Shown piece after piece: positions 1 through 7,000 of a DNA stretch of 10,379 nt. The DNA comes from Ramicandelaber brevisporus (taxonomy: Eukaryota > Kickxellomycota > Ramicandelaberales > Ramicandelaberaceae). The translations under genes and the position numbers were made by a program. The stretch's first letter is position 1, and the number at the start of each line of letters is the position of its first letter. Under the pieces are notes generated by a model, which was not told the origin of the DNA, did no database searches, and saw nothing but the letters and a program-made list of their open reading frames with translations. Location: NCBI GenBank assembly GCA_025201865.1, contig MU603145.1, positions 7,818 to 18,196 on the forward strand. The letters run 5' to 3'.

Positions 1-1463
1 GACTTGCTTGCCAGCTTAGCCAATGCTGAGCCATTGACACTGCTGTTGCCTGTAGAGCTGCCAGTGTCATTGCTTGGAGTGCGGTTGGCAGTAATTGCGG
101 TGGTGGTGGAAGCAACTGCAGCAGGGCGGCTGGGAATTCTTCCGATTGCAGTGCTACCTCCACCTGAGACAGAGCGTGCTGTGGAGGTGCCGGTGATTCC
201 AGATACGAATGGACTGCGTTTGACAGCCTGGAAAAAGTTCGACACGAAGTTGGAGGATGTTGACGGTGTTGACGGTGTCGTAGATGGCTTGCTCGATGCA
301 GCTCGTTTACGTGCACGCCAGCCATTAATCGCATTCAATCCATTGCCGCTGCCGTTGCTGTTGCTACTACCACCACCACTGCTACCTCCGCTGGAATTCG
401 AACTCGAGCTGGTACTCGAGAGCGAGGTCTTGAGTGTGGTGCCGCCAATATTCATGGCAGTTGATGGTGCAGGATTCGGCTGGGCTGTCAATGTCACCTT
501 TGCAGCGGTATCTTCATCAAGGCTGAGACGCTCCATTGCTGGCATTGCTGGCATTGCTGAGGTTTCTGACGGTGTATCAGGCTGCATATCGCGGCCGTCA
601 TCAGACAACTGTAGTGGTGAGGAGGGTGGTGGTGACATTAATGTCAGTGTTGATTTGGACTCCACAATACACTTCGGTGACACTTTGACTTCCTCACTGC
701 TGAGAGTATCGCTGTCGGAACCAGTTGCACGATCGCCTGTGATGCTCGAAGCTGGTGTATCATGTTGCCCAGCGGTCGAGACGGATGTATTAATCGCTGC
801 TGAAGCCATATCCAAGCTATTTGATGACGACGTTCCACGCAGTTGGCGTTCTTCAATCAATGCTGATTCCAGCATTCGCATTCGTCGCTGTGCAAACTCT
901 GCCTCCGTCGTACGCTCATCCAGCGCTGATTGTATAGATTTAATGCGCTCTTGCAATTCGGCGCGCTCACGAGCCCAGTCCGCACGATCAGTTTCGTAGC
1001 GTCTCCATTCGGAATGCAAGTAATGGACCACACGAGGCATTGTAAGTGAGGTGCTGCTGTTCGTGGTGGATGCGTTAGTGGATGCTGTCGAGACTGCAGG
1101 CGCAATCACTGGCGATGCCATACTGTTACTGTTACTGCTGCTGCTGTTACCAGTGACTGCGGAATGTCGATTAGGAGGTGGTGGCGAGGATGGCATCGTG
1201 GTGGTTACTGTGGGCAGAGGTGAGTCCCTCGAAGGAGCTGGTCCAGTTGGTGCTGTTGGTGATATAAATTGTATAGGTGGTGAGCGTGAATATGGTGTGC
1301 TGGAAAATGGAAGCTGCTGGTGGTCACGCCGAGACCTTGTTGAGCGATGCTGCTGCTGCTGTTGATGCTGTTGACGATGAGGAGCTGCAACAGGCATGGC
1401 CAGTGCGCCTGAAGACAAGCTGCTACTGCTGCTGATACCACCAGTGTGCTGATGTTGGGCCAT
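1..1463 (-). CDS. STRN: Striatin family protein, N-terminal part (gene runs off the left edge)
   Basis: Reading the minus strand from the ATG at 1463-1461 gives 487 codons without a stop to the window edge; an in-frame TGA at 1490-1488 lies upstream, which supports this start. Residues 1-141 are low complexity (a Gln/His run near 30-40, Pro-rich, then Ser/Asn/Thr). Residues 142-207 match the striatin N-terminal domain: MPRVVHYLHSEWRRYE, then a coiled coil with ERAELQERI and ending RRMRMLESALIEER. By eye it aligns without gaps to animal striatin. YLHSEWRRY fits the aromatic spacing of the caveolin-binding motif. Residues 208-487 are a Ser/Thr/Gly linker with an Ala-Met-Pro repeat and a basic segment at 405-419. 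Known family role: scaffold of the STRIPAK complex, whose coiled coil dimerises and binds PP2A; in fungi (PRO11/Far8) it acts in cell fusion and development. The C-terminal WD40 repeats expected of the family must lie beyond base 1. The plus-strand open frame across 4-999 is its shadow. Confidence 0.9.
   Translation of the reverse strand, partial: MAQHQHTGGISSSSSLSSGALAMPVAAPHRQQHQQQQQHRSTRSRRDHQQLPFSSTPYSRSPPIQFISPTAPTGPAPSRDSPLPTVTTTMPSSPPPPNRHSAVTGNSSSSNSNSMASPVIAPAVSTASTNASTTNSSTSLTMPRVVHYLHSEWRRYETDRADWARERAELQERIKSIQSALDERTTEAEFAQRRMRMLESALIEERQLRGTSSSNSLDMASAAINTSVSTAGQHDTPASSITGDRATGSDSDTLSSEEVKVSPKCIVESKSTLTLMSPPPSSPLQLSDDGRDMQPDTPSETSAMPAMPAMERLSLDEDTAAKVTLTAQPNPAPSTAMNIGGTTLKTSLSSTSSSSNSSGGSSGGGSSNSNGSGNGLNAINGWRARKRAASSKPSTTPSTPSTSSNFVSNFFQAVKRSPFVSGITGTSTARSVSGGGSTAIGRIPSRPAAVASTTTAITANRTPSNDTGSSTGNSSVNGSALAKLASK
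843..1040 (-). other. Striatin N-terminal domain: aromatic motif plus coiled coil
   Basis: This is the conserved part of the striatin gene, residues 142-207. Heptad-like hydrophobic positions run through WARERAELQERIKSIQ and RRMRMLESALIEER. In characterised striatins this helix dimerises and docks the PP2A scaffold subunit. It is flanked on both sides by low-complexity sequence, so it is the only segment here that supports the family call. Confidence 0.85.
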
Positions 1464-1788
1464 CTCCACACAAGCCCACCGCAACGCTCAACAAAGGAAC
1501 AGTCGAATTAGAACAAACAAACGGAAGCACTACTCTCTCTCTCCCCAAAAAGAGGGACACAGCAGGAACAACAACAGGAACAACAGGAACAACAGCCTCG
1601 CAACTGAAGGACAAGGCAAACAAAGACAAAAGGTTTTTTTGAAGGACGAAGGTCAAAAGTCGAAAGGCTGATGCAACTCAGTACTGTTGAAGTCAAGAAA
1701 AGAGTATGCAAAGTGTGCGCACAAGTGAGAGACATACGAGCGGAGACTCCCCCCGACTGCTTTTGTGTATTTTCTTTCCTCACACATA

Positions 1789-1837
1789 CTCTCTCTCTCT
1801 GTCTATCTGTCTCTGTGTCTGTCTCTCACTCTCCTGC
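1789..1837. repeat. CT-rich microsatellite in the divergent promoter
   Basis: (CT)n followed by degenerate CTGT/CTAT units, almost purely pyrimidine on the plus strand. Similar tracts lie upstream of the PIP kinase gene (3626-3655 and 3871-3908) and downstream of it (about 10170-10250), so pyrimidine-rich tracts mark every spacer in this window. Confidence 0.85.
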
Positions 1838-1934
1838 AGCGGAAGGGTATATTGGAATGAAGGAGCGCCGCTTTTGTCTGCGTCTTTGCCGCCATCGCCA
1901 TCGCCGCCGCCGCTATAGACAATCGCATATTTGC

Positions 1935-1950
1935 TTGCTCTCGAGAGCAA
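1935..1950. promoter_or_regulatory. Perfect 16-bp palindrome TTGCTCTCGAGAGCAA
   Basis: The sequence equals its own reverse complement over all 16 bases and contains a central CTCGAG. It lies in the shared intergenic region, 300 bp upstream of TBCB and 472 bp upstream of the striatin start. A dimeric transcription factor site is one explanation; chance is another. No known factor is assigned. Confidence 0.35.
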
Positions 1951-2157
1951 TTGATAACCGATGAATGTGGAAAGCAAGCAATTTTACTCGAAAGTCTCTC
2001 TCGCAAATGTTGTTGATGATGAGGAAGATAAACCTGAAGGTGCTATCGATGCTTTTTTCCTCTTCCTTCTTCCTCTTGATGTCTATAACGAGGAATGACC
2101 ACCAGTGCGTCCGGAGCGTTGTTTGCATAAACGCCCTGAGTGTTGACTGACGTGTAG

Positions 2158-2235
2158 GTGAATTTGTGTGGCGTTATTTGTAACAGCTTGCTGCAAACTT
2201 CACACAGCATTCTCTCTTTTTTCTTCTTTTTCTAG
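2158..2235 (+). other. Candidate 5'-UTR intron before TBCB
   Basis: A pyrimidine-rich run from about 2209 ends in CTAG at 2232-2235, only 15 bases before the TBCB ATG, and looks like a 3' splice site. The best nearby donor is G|GTGAAT at 2158. This would give a 78-base intron wholly in the leader. I see no good branch-point consensus at the usual distance, so the tract may instead be a pyrimidine-rich initiator element. Confidence 0.35.
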
Positions 2236-2250
2236 TACCGCTTCAGAAGA

Positions 2251-3051
2251 ATGCCATACGTATCGCTGCTAGTTGAGTGCAACGGGACGCAAACCGAGCG
2301 TCGCCTCGACTCTGACCTGACGATCGCTGCCCTGCGCACTCGCCTTGGTCCAATCACGGGTGTTCTTGAGGCCGATCAGAAGCTGGATCTGCTTGAATCT
2401 ACTACTCGCACTCTTCTTGCGTCAATCGGCGGCCCAGACTGCGACGAGCTTACAGTTACGCTTGGCTCGTACCCAGCAATTGCTCAACTGGTTGCCAGCG
2501 GCAGTGGTGCCACCAGCAATGGGCAGTCTCCAGTAACATTGCGTGTCACTGACACGAGTGCAGCGCAGACGAGCAGGCTTCTTGCGGACGACGGCAGTGT
2601 CCAAAAGTACGAAATGTCAGTCGAGACGTACGAACAGCGCAGAGATACGGCGCGCGCATGGATGCGTCAAAACAAACTGGGCAAGTACAACGAGGACAGT
2701 ATTCGCAATGCTCAGGCTGCCCACGAGCGCTTCCAGACTCTTGGCGCGTCCACCAAGCCCGGCGATCGCTGCATCATTCTTTCCGAGCCGGCTGACCAGA
2801 GCGAGGATGACGGAAGACGGGGAACAGTTCGCTATTCAGGAGAAGCTGGATTTGGGGGCGGTGGATATTGGATTGGCGTGGAATTGGATGAGCCGCTTGG
2901 CAAGCACAATGGAACGGTCGATGGAACGCAGTATTTCTCTTGTCGTAACAAGCACGGCGTGTTCGTTCGGCCAGACCGTGTCAAAGTCGGTGATTATCCA
3001 GAGGAGGATATCTTTGCCAGTGATGATGATGATGAACTGGAGGAATTGTGA
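2251..3051 (+). CDS. TBCB: Tubulin-folding cofactor B (ubiquitin-like domain plus CAP-Gly)
   Basis: A single exon of 266 residues, close to the family's usual size of about 240-260. Residues 1 to about 100 form the ubiquitin-like domain (MPYVSLLVEC, then LGSYPAIAQLV). Residues 120-148 carry the family's linker signature, YEMSVETYEQRRDT and NKLGKYNED. Residues 169-247 form the CAP-Gly domain, with RRGTVRYSG, GYWIGVELDEPLGKHNG (the GKNDG-type motif at 217-221) and GVFVRPDRVKVGDYPEED. The tail is acidic and ends EEL. Known role: a cytosolic chaperone (Alf1 in yeasts) that binds alpha-tubulin and works with cofactor E in tubulin folding and dimer turnover. The ATG at 2251 is the first in frame after the TAG at 2233 and starts exactly where the family begins. 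The terminal acidic Glu-Glu-Leu may play the part of the DEI/M-like tail of animal TBCB; that is inference. Confidence 0.96.
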   Translation: MPYVSLLVECNGTQTERRLDSDLTIAALRTRLGPITGVLEADQKLDLLESTTRTLLASIGGPDCDELTVTLGSYPAIAQLVASGSGATSNGQSPVTLRVTDTSAAQTSRLLADDGSVQKYEMSVETYEQRRDTARAWMRQNKLGKYNEDSIRNAQAAHERFQTLGASTKPGDRCIILSEPADQSEDDGRRGTVRYSGEAGFGGGGYWIGVELDEPLGKHNGTVDGTQYFSCRNKHGVFVRPDRVKVGDYPEEDIFASDDDDELEEL

Positions 3052-3106
3052 TCCGTAGTGCTTGTCACATGATACAGTTCGTACTCCTTGATTTAAGAAA
3101 CTATTT

Positions 3107-3127
3107 TTGTTGTTGTTGTTGTTGTTG
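3107..3127. repeat. (TTG)7 microsatellite after TBCB
   Basis: Seven perfect TTG units within the probable 3' UTR of TBCB, followed by a second shorter TTG run from about 3133. A similar array lies at 3591-3615. Confidence 0.9.
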
Positions 3128-3227
3128 TCCTTTGTTGTTGTTATTGCTGTTAAAGAAGAAACTAAAGTTACACAAACATACACCTCCTTCAGTCAGATCA
3201 GTCGGCAATCTGTGATGTGTCGTCAGC

Positions 3228-3252
3228 GATGATGATGATGATGCATGCATGC
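3228..3252. repeat. (GAT)5 run joined to the palindrome GCATGCATGC
   Basis: A GAT trinucleotide run leads directly into a self-complementary 10-mer at 3243-3252. It also contains the last ATG codons on the plus strand before the PIP kinase start. Confidence 0.7.
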
Positions 3253-3271
3253 GAATTCTCTTCCTTTGACG

Positions 3272-3345
3272 TTTTTTCTTTTCTTCTCTTCTCTGTCTTC
3301 TTTCTTTCTGTCTTTCTTTCTGTCTTTCTTTCTTTCTTTCTCTTT
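3272..3345. repeat. 74-base polypyrimidine tract with CTTT units
   Basis: Plus-strand C and T only, apart from G at 3295, 3310 and 3322, and no A. It is built from CTTT tetramers, with two copies of a 12-base unit TCTTTCTTTCTG (3299-3310 and 3311-3322). Long polypurine/polypyrimidine tracts like this can form triplex (H-DNA) structures and are prone to length change. Confidence 0.85.
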
Positions 3346-3508
3346 GAGACTTCCTTTTTAACTCCATTGACACTCTTTTGGGACACTCTTTCTTTTTTTC
3401 GTGACGTTGTAACAAGGTCGATATCTTTTTTGTGTTTCATTTTTCATTTCTTCTTTATTACACTTTCTTGATACAGCTATCTTTCTTCCCTCTCGTCTAA
3501 TTAGTCGG

Positions 3509-3555
3509 CCAATTCTCAGCCAATTGAATAAATTAGGTGACGTCCGCACCATTGG
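3509..3555. promoter_or_regulatory. CCAAT/TGACGT cluster, candidate distal promoter module of the PIP kinase gene
   Basis: Within 47 bases lie CCAAT at 3509-3513, CCAAT at 3520-3524, a CRE-like TGACGTCC at 3538-3545 and an inverted CCAAT (ATTGG) at 3551-3555. CCAAT boxes bind the HAP/NF-Y complex and TGACGT is the core of ATF/CREB-type bZIP sites. Such clustering is typical of promoters. The module sits about 520 bases upstream of the ATG at 4075. Assignment to that gene is inference. Confidence 0.45.
3527..3532 (+). terminator. AATAAA hexamer, possible distal poly(A) signal for TBCB
   Basis: The only canonical AATAAA in the spacer, 476 bases after the TBCB stop. It overlaps the CCAAT/TGACGT cluster, so it may be coincidental. 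TBCB may instead use a non-canonical A-rich signal near 3150-3170. Confidence 0.2.
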
Positions 3556-3590
3556 GTTGTCCTGAAAAACTGGGCGTTGCTATTACAGCT

Positions 3591-3615
3591 GTTGTTGTTG
3601 TTGTTGTTGTTGTTG
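3591..3615. repeat. (GTT)8 microsatellite
   Basis: About eight GTT/TTG units, the second such array in the spacer and the same repeat type as at 3107-3127. Confidence 0.9.
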
Positions 3616-3625
3616 CTCGCGTGTG

Positions 3626-3655
3626 CTCTCTCTCTCTCTCTTTCTTTCTCTCCCC
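3626..3655. repeat. (CT)n microsatellite
   Basis: Thirty uninterrupted pyrimidines, mostly CT dinucleotides with two CTTT units near the end. Confidence 0.85.
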
Positions 3656-3720
3656 GCCGAACTGCTCTTCCTGCAACCGCCTCTCCCTCATTTCTACCAA
3701 CTTGCTTGCAACTTCTTGTA

Positions 3721-3746
3721 AAGAGAGAGAGCGAGCGAGCGAGCGA
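3721..3746. repeat. (GA)n to (GAGC)n repeat
   Basis: A GA dinucleotide run passing into GAGC tetramers: a purine-rich block on the plus strand, opposite in strand bias to the CT tracts on either side. Confidence 0.8.
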
Positions 3747-3870
3747 ACAAACGCGACAGCCATCTCCTTCAGTTGCCTCTCTTTCTTTTTACCACGGACG
3801 AACAGACGGCGTAGACACACACATCTCTCTTTCTCTCTCCACGGGCAACCATATAGAGCTCCTCCCAGCT

Positions 3871-3908
3871 CACTTCACTTCACTTCGCTTCACTTCTCTT
3901 CTCTTCTC
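3871..3908. repeat. 5-bp CACTT/CTCTT tandem repeat in the PIP kinase 5' region
   Basis: Seven consecutive 5-mers, CACTT three times, then CGCTT, CACTT, CTCTT and CTCTT, ending in CTCC. A TATA-like CATATAGA (3850-3857) lies just upstream. A pyrimidine-rich tract downstream of a TATA-like element is a plausible core promoter or initiator zone, about 200 bases before the ATG. Confidence 0.5.
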
Positions 3909-4019
3909 CACGAACACACGCATATACATACTTGCACTTGAGCTATTCTCTTTGTCTCAACAGCAACGGTAGCAGTAGCAGTAGCAGCAGCAACAGCAGT
4001 AGCAAACGGCTTCGTCCAG

Positions 4020-4043
4020 TGATAGTGATAGTGATAGTGATAG
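4020..4043 (+). repeat. Four perfect TGATAG hexamers before the PIP kinase start
   Basis: Four head-to-tail TGATAG units end 31 bases before the ATG. Each unit matches the fungal GATA-factor consensus HGATAR. In the kinase frame the repeat would read as alternating Asp-Ser, but no in-frame ATG precedes it and a TAG at 4000-4002 closes the frame, so I treat it as leader sequence. Confidence 0.6.
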
Positions 4044-4074
4044 TTCGACACCGTTGGCACAACACAGACGAGAT

Positions 4075-7000
4075 ATGCCAGTAGTTCAAGCGCGTTCGAC
4101 AGCACTCCTGCAAGTAGTTAGTGGAGGCGTAGTGCTTGTCGGCGCGTCGGTCACTGCTGTTGCTCTCACCCACTTTGGCGTATCTGCTACTTTGCTAGCT
4201 GCTGCCATACCCCCAACATTCAGCAACAACAACAGCAACAACAACGGTAACGGCAATAGCGCTGGTGTTGAAACGGCGGCAATAGCGACTGTTGGCGAGG
4301 ATGCTGGAAGCACTGGCAACACGCTGCATGTTGCTGATACAGTTGAGTTTATTCCGCTGCCAATGATCCTTGTGGTGTCAACAGTCGGGATTGTTATCGT
4401 ATTCTGCTGTGGAGTGGTGATCGGCGCTCGACTGGCTGCATCTCGTTCTTCACATCAATCAGCGTCTACAACAGCAAGTGTACACACGGCTGCACACAAC
4501 AGTGATCGACATATCGATGGTGAGAATCAGCCTTTGCTTGCTAATAATTCGCTGCCTCAATCGCCTCCATTGCAATCTCAGTCAGCATTGGCGAGACAGG
4601 CAACAATATCAGCTGTCACTTCACCGCGGATCAACAACAGCTCAGCAGCGAGATTCAGTCGGCATGCAGTATCTCCAGCTCTCATCGAAGGCAGCTCTCC
4701 GCTGCTTAACTCGGCAGCATCTCCAGTGTCATCGTGGCCATTCAAATCAATTGGAAAGGCCAGTGTATCAGAGGATAGACGGCCTCTTCTGGCAGGAGCA
4801 TCCTCTCCCCATGTTACTTATTTGCCTGCTTCGCCATTGGCTGGCCCTATCGCGAACACTACAAATGTAACAGCAATTACAACAACAGCGACAGTAAAGG
4901 GGATTGCTCTCACCATTGATCCAGCTGAAGAAGATGATGATGGCATTGATAATGAAAATGATGACGATCATGATGATAACGATGCTGGGCACGGCAAGGA
5001 TAAATCTGGCCATTCTCCAATCATGCCAGACATTGCACAATCTGCTTCATCTCCATGCCCTACAACCTCAGATATCTTTTCAACAAAGGCAGTTAGAAGC
5101 GATCGACACGACAACGATTCTCAACAGAATGGCACGGCAACAATGTCTTCGCCGACTGATTTACAGGATGGACAGACATCCAATTTAACAATTGTAGCCA
5201 ACACTCGAACTCACCAGCACTTTCACCAGAAGCAGCCTCACCAAGCGGGCAATTCTGAGAAGCCACAGACTCCACGCTTACTATCACAGCAGTATCAGCC
5301 GAGACAGTCTAATTTGGCACGGATTGCCTCAGCTCGATATGTTCGCAATCTTCGAAGAGGTCCTCATGGTTCATCTGCTTTGGTTAACAACAGCAACAGC
5401 AACAGCAACAGCAACAACACCAAACACCAGCAACAGCCTCAGCAGCATCAGCATCAACAGCTTCAACACCAACAATTTGGTAACTTTGCTAGAGGAATTC
5501 CAAATAATACCGCAGCGATGAACCGAACAAGCAGCTCGACCAATCCAATGACAATGCTGAGTGGTTCACCTCGGTCACCAATGTCACCAATATCACTGCT
5601 ACCAACTCCACAGACTACAATAGCACACAGTGATTTTGTGGCATCGGCAACAGTTGGCATGTCTTCGTCATCATCAGCTGGAAACCGATCATCCATCATT
5701 GCACAGAATGGATCAACATTGAGTGTATCGGAGAATGAGACTGTAATCCAACCACCAACCAACTATTTGCGCAGTAGCAACAACAGTAGCACAGTTACAC
5801 CGAGAAGATCAGCCACAGCAATGTACACAAATATACGATACAGAGGAATGATGACAGAGGAACAGGTGAGAAGCAGAATACGGAATAGAAGAAGATTGCG
5901 CGACATGAAACGAAGTGCAATTGAGCCTCCAACTGCTAGATCAATGAGACTGGCCATCAGGGCGGCCATTGTTGGTGCTGAATTGGCTCCCGATAGTGCA
6001 TTGATTGACCAACTCATTGTGTCTGCTGTATCTTCACAGAGCGAAGCTAGCACGGCTAATGGCGATGTACACAGTCAGAGTAGACATGTGCGCGAGGATG
6101 AAAGCGCACTGGACAGTCTGGCATCACTACTTGGCATAACTTCAGCAAATCAGCCAGCCAGTCACCAACCACCGCAGGGTGAATCTGGGCCATTCTCACC
6201 TATACTCTCCAGTGTGGATGTGCTGCCATGTAGCTTTGCACAGTTGATTACATCGCAGACATTCACATCGGCGGTTCCTAATGTTGGGCGAGTCAAAATT
6301 ACAGACCATGCACCAGCCATATTTCGATCAATTAGAAGGCTGTTTGGATATGGAACATCTCTCTCTGCTCTACAGACTAGTGATGGCAATAGTGAATTAG
6401 GAGACGATTTACTAACTAGTTTGACTCGGCCATTCTTGAGACTAGTGCCTACAACTGGCAAGTCAAGTTCACTCTTCTTTTTGACATCGCCTCGTGCTAG
6501 ATTTATGTTTAAGACGCTGCGTGGTTCAGAGCTGGATACATTGCTAAAGCCTGAGTTTTTGAGCCAGTATATTCAATTAGTATCTGAATCTCAGCACACT
6601 GGAGTTCCTACTCTACTGCCTAGATTTCTTGGTGCATATACAGTGGAAATCACACCCTCTTCAACGCTGCATTTGTCAGTTCCACAGGCACCTCCCTCTG
6701 GTGCACCCTCCATTGCATTGGCATCAAAAATTGGATTGCCATTTGGATCAGGCGGCAGTGGCACAGCGTCAGTAGTTCCTCCGCCAACTAGGCGATCAAC
6801 CAGTGGGAATGCAAGAAGATACACATTCTCTACAGTCGGATCAACAACGTCATCAGTAGCGACAGTGGGATCCAATAGAATCAGACCACGTACTGCCAGA
6901 ACCACAGCTGCTCCATCTGCACCCTCAGTGTCTCCTATTGCATTTACTATGGCATCAAAAATTAACAATAGTAATAAGAATCACAGTGCCAGTAACAATA

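Larger units (their letters stand above)
1464..2250. promoter_or_regulatory. Divergent intergenic region between striatin and TBCB
   Basis: These 787 bases separate two genes transcribed away from each other and should hold both promoters and both 5' UTRs. Visible contents are three CAGGAACAA units (1563-1592), a CT/GT-rich tract (1789-1837), an ATTGG (inverted CCAAT) at 1851-1855 beside a TATATT at 1848, a GCC/GCCATC-rich stretch (1888-1914), a perfect palindrome (1935-1950), a TGACGT at 2148-2153 and a pyrimidine tract ending in TAG just before TBCB. The nearest minus-strand ATG upstream of the striatin start is 270 bases away (1735), so its proximal leader lacks upstream start codons. I see no convincing coding frame or tRNA. 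No single transcription start can be fixed from sequence alone. Confidence 0.6.
3052..4074. other. 1-kb microsatellite-rich spacer: TBCB 3' region and PIP kinase promoter/leader
   Basis: No coding frame here looks real. The open plus-strand frames at 3217-3471 and 3537-3972 come from CTTT, TTG and CT repeats and give Phe/Leu/Ser homopolymers; the one minus-strand frame gives Lys/Arg/Glu. The TBCB mRNA presumably ends in the first part, but the only AATAAA is far away at 3527-3532. From 3252 to 4074 the plus strand contains no ATG, which fits a promoter plus scanned 5' leader for the gene at 4075. Candidate elements are listed separately. I see no tRNA or other RNA gene. Confidence 0.7.

Noticed and set aside
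4-999. 331-codon plus-strand open frame
   Set aside because: It starts at TTG, its translation is Leu/Val/Pro-rich without a recognisable domain, and it lies antisense to the striatin frame.
1051-1365. Plus-strand frame with Leu and Cys runs
   Set aside because: Homopolymers come from CTG repeats that code Gln/Ser/Asn in the real minus-strand striatin gene.
3101-3440. Minus-strand Lys/Arg/Glu-rich frames
   Set aside because: They are the purine-strand reading of the CTTT tract, not a basic protein.
3217-3471. Hydrophobic 84-residue frame, tempting as an extra membrane exon for the PIP kinase
   Set aside because: Phe/Leu/Ser content is a direct reading of CTTT repeats; there is no convincing splice donor and it opens in GAT repeat sequence.
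3537-3972. Two overlapping plus-strand frames of about 130 codons
   Set aside because: No ATG exists in this interval on the plus strand; the frames are read from TTG and CT microsatellites.
4054-4074. Upstream TTG as the PIP kinase start
   Set aside because: TTG initiation is a bacterial convention; the first in-frame ATG is at 4075 and is the first ATG after an 823-base ATG-free leader.
1464-4074. tRNA, CRISPR, transposon or insertion sequence in the spacers
   Set aside because: I found no tRNA box pair, no spaced direct repeats of CRISPR type and no transposase frame or terminal inverted repeats; the repeats are simple microsatellites.
5863-5871. CAGGTGAGA splice-donor-like site, and another at 7595
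   Set aside because: Both lie in continuous coding sequence; splicing from 7598 would risk removing the RFDFKGS catalytic motif, and I saw no paired acceptor worth proposing.
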